A stretch of DNA of 64,000 nucleotides, from positions 29,626,670-29,690,669 of the forward strand of contig CM043872.1 in the NCBI GenBank assembly GCA_023846275.1, in the 5' to 3' direction. Origin of the DNA: Vanilla planifolia. Its lineage: Eukaryota > Streptophyta > Magnoliopsida > Asparagales > Orchidaceae. A program made the translations under genes and the position numbers. Shown in pieces: positions 51,201 through 61,460 of the stretch. The notes beneath the pieces were generated by a model, which worked only from the letters and a program-made list of their open reading frames with translations, was not told the origin of the DNA and did no database searches. Position 1 is the stretch's first letter. Every line of letters begins with the position of its first letter.

Positions 51201-54200
51201 GCTAAAGGCAACAAATGCAATCTTATCTACCTGTTCAAAGGCAATAGATTTATTCATATTAAAACTACCAGGTCTTGACAGGGTTGTTTTGACCTAAGCA
51301 CAAGTTTGTCGCTACTACTCCTATTTGTTCCTTCTGCATGATGCATACTTTCAATTCTAATCCAAAACAGACTTTCATATTTAACTGCAATTACATCAGA
51401 GTGATGCCAAGCAAAAAAATGTAAATTATGCAAAAAACATGTCTTGAATATCACACATCAACAGGTGGACACTATCTCAAAGAAAGGCTTGATGAAATAA
51501 GCATATCTCAATAGATGCACAAATGATCTATCCAAAGAGCAGGTGAAGCTTATCTATTCGCTGAGAATGGATATGCTTATCAAAATTTCACTCATTTCCT
51601 GAACTTCAAGAAAAATGAGTTCACTTTTTCAAGGCTAGATGCAGAAAGCACTCTAACCAAGAATGCTTTCTACTTGTTTGGGCATATCACCTGTGAGTTG
51701 ATTTGAGTATAGGGCATGCATTAATAAGTTTAAACAAAAAAAAACCAAGCTAAACTGATGACATTTGATTAATTTAGTGTGGCTTTTGGTAAAAAAAAAA
51801 ATTGATGTTCTTAGTTTTCATATTTTGGTTTAAATTTTTGTGGAAATCCAATTCCATTTTTCAATCCAGAAAATCGAATCAATTCAAAACCAAACTAACA
51901 TTGCAATTTTGTGTGTGGTGTTCTGGTTAGTTCAGGTATCTTTTGACTTTTAAATCAATTCAATCAAGAACCTAACTTTTGAATCATGCATTTACCATTA
52001 ACAAAAGCCCAAACAAGAAGTTTGACTTTTTAGTTCAAATAATCTTTTTTGACAAAATTCTTCTTTTAGATCATCACAATTTGTTAAAATTAGATTACTT
52101 CAATCTTCAGCTTTCTCTAACTAAACACCAATCTATTTGACTGATTCATTAACCAAATCACTAAAGGATGGAACACACACCCCTATTTGGATGCACTATT
52201 ACTATTAAAAAAATTGTTAGAGAAAGACAAAATGAAAACTTGTAAATTGCAGGAACTTTTGAAAATAAGATTTGTTGTTCAGTACGATGTTCGCCAATTA
52301 TTATAAAGGATTGTTCTTTCTTTAAAATTATTTAAAAAAAATATTTATTAAATTATATTAGCATTACTTATTTTTTAAAATAAGAACATAACAATCTAAT
52401 TCAAAAATAGGAAATAATCACCACCCCACAACAAACAAACACAACCATTATCAAGTCGCCCCATCATTTTCAAGCCCAACAATTAAAAGTGGACTTAAAA
52501 ATGAGAATAGGAACATAATTTTACCTAAACATTTATGCAATCTATTCATGCATTAAACACTTCAAATCAAGACAAATATTGATTTTAATTAAAAACACCT
52601 GCTAAATGTTGAACATTTTCACCTCATCGTTTACCATTGTTCATCATTTATTTAATGTGATGTGTCATTCCATAAGAGGAGAAAGACAAATAGAACAGTT
52701 ATAATATGACAATCTTAGACAGATTTAAAAAATAACAAGAACAACATTAAGGAGAAAATTCTAAGGAAGTTTTCCATTTAACACTCTAACAAAGGAAAGA
52801 TTCCTTTCATAATGAATTTCCAAAACAAGAAATTTTCCACTTGTCAAATCTATGATCATTTATCATTGCACAAATTGCATCTAGGTCCTTTCAGTTTGGA
52901 TTATTTTGATGGCTAATAATCAACTCATATAAGGGTTCTATACCATTGTGGAGGTAGATAGTATCAACAACATTGATGCCAATAACAGATGAGAAGGATC
53001 ATGGTGGTTAATTGGTGGACAAGAGAAGAAGGGAATGGCGATGGGGAGGTCAAGGTCTAAATGATGGGGAGGAGAACATTGGAAAGGAGAAACAGCATCT
53101 CAGCAATGACAAAATGCATAGACGTCTATACTTCTCTATTAACTCCATTGATGGGATCATGGATCTATCCTTTAAGCCTGAGTCCACTACCATGGAGCAT
53201 ACAAACCAAATAAATTGACCTTATTTGTGTCAACTTTTCTCTTTGCTTCGAACAACAGCACAAGATAATCCTTAAGAGAAAGTTTATCCATCTCCACCCT
53301 TAAAATTGAGAATGACATTCCTTAACATCTAACTCCTATTTCTAGATTAGAAGCAAAGAAAAACATTATTCTCTAGCAATTAAAATTGCTAAGAAGCTAA
53401 AGCGATTCAAACAGCCACAACTTACAAAAACAAAAAAAATAAACACAAGTCAAGAGCTAGAGCTAAAAAAATAAAGAATAGTAGTAAGCCAATAACACAG
53501 AAAAGGGTATTCTTTTCCTTCAGAAAAAAGTTAGCTAATGAAGCCCCTTCTAACCCCAGGATGAAAAATCTTCAAGGTGGTACAAGGATATAGGCTAGCC
53601 AACCATTCACTGGCCCGCCACTATGCACCCACAGCAGTTTCCCAATCAACAATCTTCCAACCACAACTACTAATGCTTATCATCATTCTCCAAATTTTAA
53701 CCTAGATTAATTAATTTACTTGCCAAAAATTGTACTAACCCTATTTACCGAGTTAAGTAATCAAATAGAATTTTCCCATAAACTCACTAACTTAAGTGGT
53801 GTTGGTGTTAGTTAAAACCCAAGCGATTTAACCATAACCCAATCCAAAAACAACCTAACGGTTTATTTATTAAGCCGTATCTAGAGAGGGAAGTGTGAAA
53901 TAGGGGAAATGAATTTCATTGCTGAACTTTAGTTGGTTAGTAACTGAAGAATATGACTTCCACCATTGTAAGCAAGACATCATGTTTGTGCTTCAGCAAA
54001 TTTTACTTAAAAATGGTCCAACCCACCAACAAACCACATTTTCACATTCAAAGTTTAAGTATTGTCAGTGCCAACTGCCACCACTTGGAATGTTGCAGCT
54101 ATACCTCTCTCAAACATCATCCGCTTCTAGGCCACCATCAATCCTCCAAAAACAGAGCTTCATCATCACTAAAAATACCCTATCAAACCTTCTGTTCTAG

Positions 54201-55076
54201 TAATCGTCAAGCCACAGTCAAATATTTGTCATAGCCAACAAACCTATTTCACCCGTAGTTGTACCTTATCTACTAATCTCCATTACTCTGTTGTTGCCAC
54301 CAGACCTCGGCCAAGACTCAAGTCACCATCAGATCGCCACCACCGCACACAAATTTCCACTTCAACTTTTTAAACAAACAAGAAAAACTACATAGGAAGT
54401 ATCGCTTTCACAGATGATGACCAAAGAACATTCTCACAGCATCCTCTCCCCAAATCTCTCCCACACACGGCCCCAACCCCACACCCACACACTTGCAGGA
54501 AAACAAACAGATCCTACCCGCTTTCAGCTAGCCCAGGTGTCTTCCAAGGGAAAACAGTGCGCACAATGGAAATGATGTATCAGGCATGTATACTAAACTC
54601 CCTCGCCGGCTAAAAATAATCTTATACACAGAAGAAAGTTTAGATTAAAGAATGAGAGCAACCTGCTCCATGGACAACGATGAAGTTGCTATGCAAATCC
54701 AACGAGGAGTGCTCTCCAAAGTCGTCTTCCACCGAGATGCAAGGATGGCCCGGCCGCCTGCTCCAATCCATACCCACAACCTGCGCAGGAGATTCAGACG
54801 CTTTCAATGCCATGGCTTCTCTCAGCTGGGTGCATACAACTCTGAGAATCTCCTCGTTGATTTTCTCAAGCTCGTTCTTGCACGTGATGGCCGCCCCGCC
54901 TGAACGTGAAATACAGAGTAAGCTACGATTCGAAGAATGGCAGGCAGATACAATGAGAGACCTAGCTTAACGATGCAGCGAAGAGGCCTGTGTTGAGCTA
55001 GGTTTTGAGGAGGAGAGAAGTCGACAATCGGGGTGGCACTCTCCGCCAGGGATTCCATGACTTTGATGGTCTCCAT
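39220..55076 (-). CDS. IPK: Isopentenyl phosphate kinase
   Basis: IPK phosphorylates isopentenyl phosphate with ATP to give isopentenyl diphosphate, the isoprenoid building block, and is probably cytosolic. Twelve minus-strand exons join in frame: 55076-54962, 54899-54663, 50694-50597, 49976-49934, 49704-49643, 49424-49368, 48492-48457, 48317-48240, 48045-47979, 47883-47821, 39493-39390 and 39312-39220 (TAG), 350 residues. Seen, in order, the amino-acid-kinase fold landmarks: KLGGAAIT (37-44), VVHGAGSFGHF with His122 as the expected substrate-binding histidine, GITAVGMSPF, VLHGDAVLD (205-213), TDVLGVYDRPP (243-253) and HDTTGGM (293-299). The plant insertion between the first two blocks (DWSRRPGHPCIS) is present. 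Donor 49642 (AAT/GTCAGA) was chosen because the earlier GTAGAA gives a stop. Intron 1 is 62 bp, intron 2 is 4.0 kb and intron 10 is 8.3 kb. The 36-nt exon 7 encodes the HGDAVLD motif. Confidence 0.94.
40224..41366. repeat. Tandem duplication of about 0.55 kb
   Basis: The segment at about 40224-40776 is repeated directly next to itself at about 40781-41366, with few mismatches over its whole length. Landmarks shared in order are AAGTGAAAAGAAATACAACA, GATATTGTCACTTTTA, AAGATCATGATATAG, CCAATCTACTTGTTATA and AATACCTTAAAGT. Copy 2 also has an internal duplication of about 33 bp (AGAAGTTAAAAATAAAGATG, twice between 40965 and 41031). No protein motif is seen; the origin is probably a non-autonomous repeat or a local duplication. 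Confidence 0.93.
42134..42251. repeat. 59-bp tandem duplication
   Basis: Units 42134-42192 and 42193-42251 differ at only two positions (T/C and G/A). The high identity points to a recent event, more recent than most other repeats in this intron. Confidence 0.95.
42968..43070. repeat. Short direct repeat with GGGCCTAG core
   Basis: GGGCCTAGCGCTCCTTATTA near 42970 recurs as GGGCCTAGTGCTGCTTATTA near 43026, about 56 bp apart, with related flanking sequence. It lies just beyond the 3' end of the caulimovirid remnant and may be part of its non-coding end or of another repeat. Confidence 0.6.
43100..46360 (-). mobile_element. Degenerate endogenous caulimovirid copy
   Basis: On the minus strand the domains follow caulimovirid order: probable movement or coat region (46.36-45.5 kb, uncertain), a Cys-rich coat-type segment (about 45.45 kb), a linker (45.2-45.0), aspartic protease (about 44.8), reverse transcriptase (44.4-43.65) and RNase H (43.6-43.1). 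RT evidence: LLGIIIGQGQIQLQPHIYK and LQSFLGKLNYARNF, with a DIINP block upstream; RNase H evidence: GGWGAVL and FFADQLSRL. The order and the GQGQIQLQPHI wording resemble badna-, florendo- or petu-like viruses rather than Ty3-gypsy; I saw no integrase. It is clearly dead: many frame changes and stops, the protease D-T-G reads D-T-R, and the region where the Y-x-D-D motif should lie appears deleted near 43.93 kb. It has the IPK orientation. Confidence 0.82.
47821..50596 (-). other. IPK exon cluster and its short introns
   Basis: Seven closely spaced IPK exons (4 to 10) lie here, separated by introns of about 95 bp to 0.9 kb. No other gene is seen. An open minus-strand frame at 48508-48762 lies wholly in the intron upstream of exon 7 and looks like hydrophobic noise. 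Confidence 0.7.
50695..54662 (-). other. 4.0-kb IPK intron 2
   Basis: The donor GTTGCT lies below 54663 and the acceptor ATAG above 50694; they join GA to GSFGH. The intron is AT-rich with a CA/CC-rich part at 53.9-54.5 kb. No transposon domain or RNA gene is recognised. Short open frames near 53.0 and 53.9-54.2 kb match nothing I know. Confidence 0.55.
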
Positions 55077-56011
55077 AATGAAACTCGAAATCCGACGAAC
55101 CGAGGCGCACGAAGTGGTAGTTTTATGAAAACTTGAAATGGAAATATATCAGTTATTATTTTAAAAATATTTATTTAAAAATAATTTTTAATATCCTAAA
55201 TTCAACTTTACAATTTTACTATATTTTTAAATAATTTATACATTTAGATTTAAAAAATCGATTCTAAAATAAGTTTTAAGGAAATTTATGAGAAAAAAAA
55301 ACTATTAGTAAGCTTTTATATGTTTAAATTTAAGAAAAACTAAAAAATAACCTTCGAACTTGTAAGCAAAACAAGGCCTTATGCTTCATTCACAGTTTAA
55401 AAATTAATTGAAAAATAATAATTAAAAAATAATGAGCCCATCGTTATTTATTACTGATTAATTTGAATTAATTCATGACGACGTTCATTCATTTAAATGA
55501 AACTATACGAATGTTCATTAATATAAGATTTTCTTCTACAATTTAATTAATTTAACAAAAATATTAATTTAGATTTTAAGAAAATCTAAAAGAGAATTCC
55601 ACATATCTGTAAATAGATAATTTGGAATAGCTTTAACTGAGGGCCAAGATTATATTTGATGAATTAAAAATAAATTTAAAAATATTAAAAGATTTCATGA
55701 TTTATAAATATATTATAAATAAACATTTAATAAAATAATGGATATTATAAAATGATTAAATTATTTGTGAAAGAAAGCCGCGTCCCAACTCAACATTCGA
55801 CACCTGTAGGAAACATTTCAGCCAAATCGTTCATCAGCTAGAGGAGAAGAGGCATATTGAGCTGCTCTATCTTGTTGAATTGACTTCCTGAATCAATGTG
55901 TCAAGTAAAGCCAATGAGCAATGCTTATGGAAAATGGCAAAGCTTTGCAGCCATCTGTCCTCCTCTCGCCCTCGGCTTTGAAGGGACGGCCTGAAGAAGA
56001 TAGCCAAAGCA
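55077..56011. promoter_or_regulatory. IPK upstream region and DUF1336 gene 3' flank
   Basis: The 935 bases between the DUF1336 stop and the IPK start are extremely AT-rich from 55130 to 55770. A more GC-rich part at 55780-56000 is the 3' UTR side of the DUF1336 gene. No clear TATA box can be singled out among the AT runs. Confidence 0.45.
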
Positions 56012-59000
56012 TCAGTCCTCGTCTAGGGTTACAATCGTTGGTATCTGCTCATGATTACTGAAATCTATCTTGTTAAGCCTAACAGCACAAAGAACATGTT
56101 CTGGTAGCTCATCCTGCTTCTGGGCCTGCAGCAGGTTTAACACAATAAGTGCAACAGGAGCAGAAGAACTGCATAAACAAGGATGGGCATCTTAAAATTC
56201 CCATGATGAAAATAATGTTTGGCATGCATTGCAGCTCAATTTCCGATAATTTCCTTGCAGAATTTCTTCGTCCATATCATTTTTTCTTTGAAAAAAGGAT
56301 TAAATATGTTGGGAAATGATAATAAAGGCATCTAGAAACATACTTGAATTGTCAAACCTAAATCAAGTATTCCATGCTTCAAGCGATCCCTAAATGCTTC
56401 AAGGCCCTTTCTCGATATGTAGCTGAAGCGATGAATATCCAAGTCAATCTCTAAATAGTTCGGACCCTGTGTCATTGATGACAATAGAAACATCTTCATG
56501 ATTAGATCAATAATTTGGGAAACAAAAACATATTAAAGATGACAAATTTGGAATAAAGGCAATGTTCTATGAGTTAAAAGATTAGTTAGATAAATCATCT
56601 AACAAATTGCTCTAAATTCATTCACAAAAAAACCCAAATGAGATTAGTTAGTACTAATAATAATTTTTGTTTTTAAATGAAAAAACTTTATTATAATATG
56701 ATTAAGAGGTTGTTTAACATAGATCAATAATTCATAACATGTTCAAGAAATAATGCAATTTTAAGATGAGAAGAAGAATAGGGCATCATTTATCCTAAAA
56801 GAATTGTGTTTAGATGCATAACATAAATCACTTTGGTCGAACTCTTCCCTAAATCCAATACGCATTGGAGATTTTCTGGTAGCAAACCATAACTTCAAGT
56901 GTTGTTGTTGTGAAAATGACAAAACATGATAACATAATACTTGTTTATAGTTCAATAAATAATAAATTTTTCAGACATGCTATTTAGGTTCGACATTCCA
57001 AAGTGAGAGGAAGAATGGTAACATCATTTACCCTAAAAAAATTATGTTGAGGTCGAGAGAGCACAGGCTTTTCATTGTAAGCATGAAAAAGTTTTCTCTC
57101 TGCAGCACTTAAATGAAGATCCTCTGGGTTAGCCACACTAGCCAAAATTTTTAGTCTTTCCCTAAAGGGCATGGTGGAATCTTTGGGAAAACCCTTCACC
57201 TTCTCTGATTCATCATCCATAAATCTCTGCAGGAAGAAACACAACGCCATTATCATTCAATACATCAAAAGCATCTCAGAAGGGGATGACTGCAGAAGCT
57301 TATTTACCCTGATCATACTCTGCAGTTTAGGACTAATTTCTTTTTCATAGTTGTCTGATATTCTAAAATAAAGAACTAAGCTCATCCCTTCTCCATCACT
57401 GTCGCCAAGAAACATGGCAGCAGGATAGGTAGGCAGCTGTCGACAAAGAAATAAACAGCCAAATACAAATCAGCATTTGTTCAGCTATTGCATCTATGAC
57501 TACCAAAGACCTGTACAGAGGTTGGATAACCTGAAGATTTACAATAAGGAGCGATGGAACTTCGGCATGCAACCTTAGAGATGGAAGCTCAACATATTGA
57601 GCAATGTGATGAATTTTGCGGGGGCACATGAATAAATCCACACCAAAGGGAGTAAATGGTGTTTGGATGGGTGCAATGCATTTCTTCTTGTCCCTACATA
57701 ACAAATATTGTGTTTAGAAATCACAATGTGTTAAAAATTAGTCAACATGAGTAAAGCCATTAATTGTTTCTTTAATTATGATAAAAGGTATCATTGCAAA
57801 AGGAAATAATAGTTTGTACCTGAAATAGCTTTCACCTCGAAGCTTGAACGCCAAAGGTTCCAATATAGACCAACACCCTTGTGTTAATTTGTCCCCATTT
57901 GAGCAAGGGACCAACAGTCCTGCTATAGGATGATACAAGAATTTTTTCAAAGAACCTGTCACAAAACAGTTTAAGAAAATCTATCATGCTCGATTCTTCA
58001 AAGTACAAAGGTAAAGAAGTTGGAAAAGAAATGCTATGTTCTATTTGAAAGAACATTAAATCTCTAGCAACATTCTACAAGACCGCCTAGCTTATTCTAC
58101 AAATAAAAAAAACTTGAAGAATAACAAAAGGATTATAGGAAAATTTGAAATATCAAGGAAAGCTCCCAAAAAAACAATTTTACTTATTTTTATATCAATA
58201 GAACAAGTAAAAAAACCAAATACTAGCTCATTTGCTCAGGCTTCACTTCAGTGGTCAACACATTACCTATAGATTGACTATTCATTATAAATCAATTAAA
58301 GTGTAATTCATATAAAAAAAAAGCATGAAACATGATGTCATTTATATTTGTCATGACACTCATTTTCATCAATCAAAATATTTTTTGGACCGGTAAAAAA
58401 CAAAATTGTATAGTACTGTTGATAATAAAGGTCGAGTACATTGTTGTAGGCAATTATGTTACTCAATTTCTATGGATTAAACAACAACTTTTAGATTATG
58501 ACTTAGAATTTACACAAATTTCAATCTTTTGTGATAATTCAAGTACAATTTGTTTAGCTAAAGATCCTATTCAATACTCAAGAGTAAAACAAATTTTACA
58601 ACAATTTATATTTGTCATAACACTCATTTTCCTTAGTCAAAATATTTGAAATTTAAACAAGTAATGACAATGCTTATGAGACTCTCACTTCAATGAGAAA
58701 TTATTCATTATAAATAAAATAAGATTATTTGCACATTATAGATTCAGCACAATGTTAGAATAGTTATATATAATTATCATAACCTTTACTTATAAGCTCA
58801 ACCTTTTAATTATCAATTATTCAATTAAAGATGTATTATGTCTAACTTAAGCCCCGATTTAAAACATCTCCCTTAATAAAATAACTATTTTTGGATAGGC
58901 CATCATGACGAGAAGGTTTTAAAAAAAGAAAAATAGTAAGTGAGATCAAAAATATTTTTGTGGCTAACTATTAATCAAGAGATGCATACTGGCCCTCATA

Positions 59001-60520
59001 GGTAACTGCATATGTTGTGATGGTTAAAGATGATATCTTCAATGGCTTTATCATGTTTATAATTCAAAAGCGTCACAAAAGAACGTTTAGCTAAAATACT
59101 TAGCAACCTATTCATACAATTACAAAAACCCAACATAATTGAGTGAAATTGAGAGGAAAGTGTCTTACAAAACTCAGTGGTTTCATCTCCATCAAAGGAT
59201 TCGCTCTTGAATGACAGCCTTATAATTGCCGATTTTCTCTTTGGACAATGTGGGCTGACATTTGGATTCTGATGGCACTTATCATGGAAGCTGACCGAAT
59301 TAATTAAATGTGGTAGACAAGAAGATACTTTTTGCCTCATTGCATTGTCTAAAGATTTATCCTCAACATCATGCCTATCACATTGAAATCCCCTAAAACT
59401 TCCAGTATTGTCATCTAAAACTCTTTTGGGATGTATTTTCATTTCTTGTGCTCCAGGATCATGATCACCCATATTCCCGAAAGAAACCTCGTGTCTTTGC
59501 TTGTTAACACTTATTGATCTTTCATCTTTGCTTTCTTCATTAAGATAATTCTCTGCCATAAGGACATCTCCTCTAAGGTACTGGCCAACTGCCGAAGTCC
59601 TTGTATTGCAATCACAGTTTTCAAGTTTACGCACAACATTTACACAACGTGCAGCAATTTCACATTTGAACATCTGACTCATGTTTCCATTGCTTGCAGG
59701 GGATAAACTCTCTGCACAAAATTTTATGCCATAAACAAAAGCTTTAAATATTAAAATTGCTATTACATATAACATACCTCCATGAACGCTAAAGAAATCA
59801 TCATCAGAATCCGATCCAAGGATGCTTACAGAATCAAACCATGACTCCTCTTGGCATATGACTATAAATGTATCAGGTTTTATCAGACATTATATTAGTT
59901 AAATATGCAATTTTTAATTGAACAGCAGAGAAAAACCAATGAATAACAGAATGGCAAAGCAAGTCTCAAATAAAATCCTTTTGAAATGAACTGCAATAAG
60001 TTTGCCAAATGTAGAAATATGCTATCTTTCTTTATAAAGAAAGATTGTTTTCCTCACAAAGGGAATACAAAGGCCCAGCTGGGCCACACCAGGTGACCAT
60101 TCATCTTACACAGTTCATTCATATTATAAGTAAATTAACCCAAAGATATCACCTTCCCATGTATATGATGAAGCTAATTCATTTTACCACCAAATTCTTT
60201 AGTTCACATATTCAATCACGGATCAAGTTATGCATGGATTAAGTTTTTTTCCCAGTGTGATACAACATTAACAAAGATAAAGTATAAAATGTAGTACCAT
60301 CTGCATCGATCTGACCATGTTGCCATTGCAATTGAGTCAAGTGAGATGCTAAATTGGACTCCGTTGTGAAGTCTTCAAGAGTAAAATGTTTTTCATCACC
60401 ATCAACCTTTGCTTTTGTTGCTTTGTGCACCGTAGCAGAGACCATTCCACGTCTTCTTCTCCATCTGAGAGAATACTTTCGTGATCCCCTTGCTCTACGC
60501 ATTGATATACAAGCACCCAT
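56012..60520 (-). CDS. DUF1336 (EDR2 C-terminal-like) protein
   Basis: Nine minus-strand exons join in frame: 60520-60298, 59861-59778, 59711-59169, 57955-57820, 57693-57531, 57436-57308, 57226-57032, 56466-56344 and 56125-56012 (TGA), 569 residues. Seen: MGAC start, so Gly2 and Cys4 could be myristoylated and palmitoylated; a basic stretch ([12 protein letters not shown]); [20 protein letters not shown] near 80-100; a long variable exon 3; then the DUF1336 domain from about 285 to 555 with [51 protein letters not shown] and [20 protein letters not shown]. No START or PH domain precedes it, unlike full EDR2. Known: EDR2 binds lipid and restrains pathogen-induced cell death; the MGAC-type DUF1336 proteins are largely uncharacterised. 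Inferred: membrane-attached. Intron 3 (57956-59168) carries a Ty1-copia RNase H fragment. Confidence 0.92.
58340..58647 (+). mobile_element. Ty1-copia RNase H fragment with flanking repeats
   Basis: On the plus strand, antisense to the host gene, the frame reads [44 protein letters not shown] and RVKQI, the recognisable RNase H end of a Ty1-copia polyprotein. The familiar A-E-Y reads V-E-Y, so it is not a functional copy. It is bounded by two 44-bp direct repeats, 58340-58383 and 58604-58647, with about five differences. No LTR or integrase was identified around it. Confidence 0.85.
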
Positions 60521-61460
60521 AATTGCATACTACTGCAAAGCCAAGTATAGGATCAAGCTTTCTCCATGCGATATGCCAATTAGTAATTTGGAAGCAAGCA
60601 CAGCTTTAAAATTCAAAAAGGCTTGGTTTATAACAAGAAGGCATCAAATAACAAAGAGTAGTAGGTAGGAGTAATTCACATTCTGGTTGACCAAAGTCCC
60701 CCAATCAGTCATGGCAATGGGTTAAACCGTAGCAACGCAAGGTTTCCAAAATGATAAGAGAAACAAAGTTTAAGCCATTCTTCCCATTAAAACAATGCCT
60801 TTTCCTTTCCTCCAAATTTAACAGAAGAAACATTGGGGAAAACCTATGAGACAGCTCATAATGTACAAGACAATGCAATTAATCCTGTCAAAAAACGAAG
60901 GGACGAAAGGTAGATGGCAAGGTTGAACGGTTAAGTAAAGAGACATCAAAGGAGAAAATTGCTGAGCAAAACAGCAGCTACCACGTTGAGAGGGGAAAAA
61001 GGTCGCTGGTTTCTTTTACTGTACATTATTTTTATGAAAGAATCAATAACATGAACACTTAGAAAATCCCAGTAAAAACAAAACACAAAGGAACATTCTT
61101 TAACAGAGAAACCACCCTTCTTTGCAAAAATAAATCTGCAAACTCGATCAAACCAACTATTCATTTCAGTAAAGAAAAGGCAACAAAAGCTCTCGAATTG
61201 CAGTGTAAAAAAAAAAAAAAAAAAAAACGGTAGAAACTGTGCGAGGAGCAGATAATACAGAGAGGCACACCTCCAACGTCGCACCAGCCGGCGTTCCGCC
61301 GCCGTCCGATCGACAAAGATGGTACAAAAAAAGCTCCTTTTCCCTCGTCACTTTTACGAACTCCCACCTCCCACGAGTACGATTCTGGAAGACGCCCCCT
61401 TCCCACCCAGCACGCCCACCACCACCTCCTTTTAAATCAAATTTTATAATTTCTCCCTCT
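60521..61460 (-). promoter_or_regulatory. Leader intron and promoter of the DUF1336 gene
   Basis: An acceptor TTTGCAG lies 12 bases upstream of the ATG (minus strand, 60533-60539), which implies a leader intron. The likely leader exon is the GC-richer, CT-rich stretch at about 61240-61450, with donor-like GGAG/GTGTGC near 61268-61275. A 20-bp poly(A) run (61208-61227) would lie within the intron. The exact transcription start is not visible. Confidence 0.45.
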
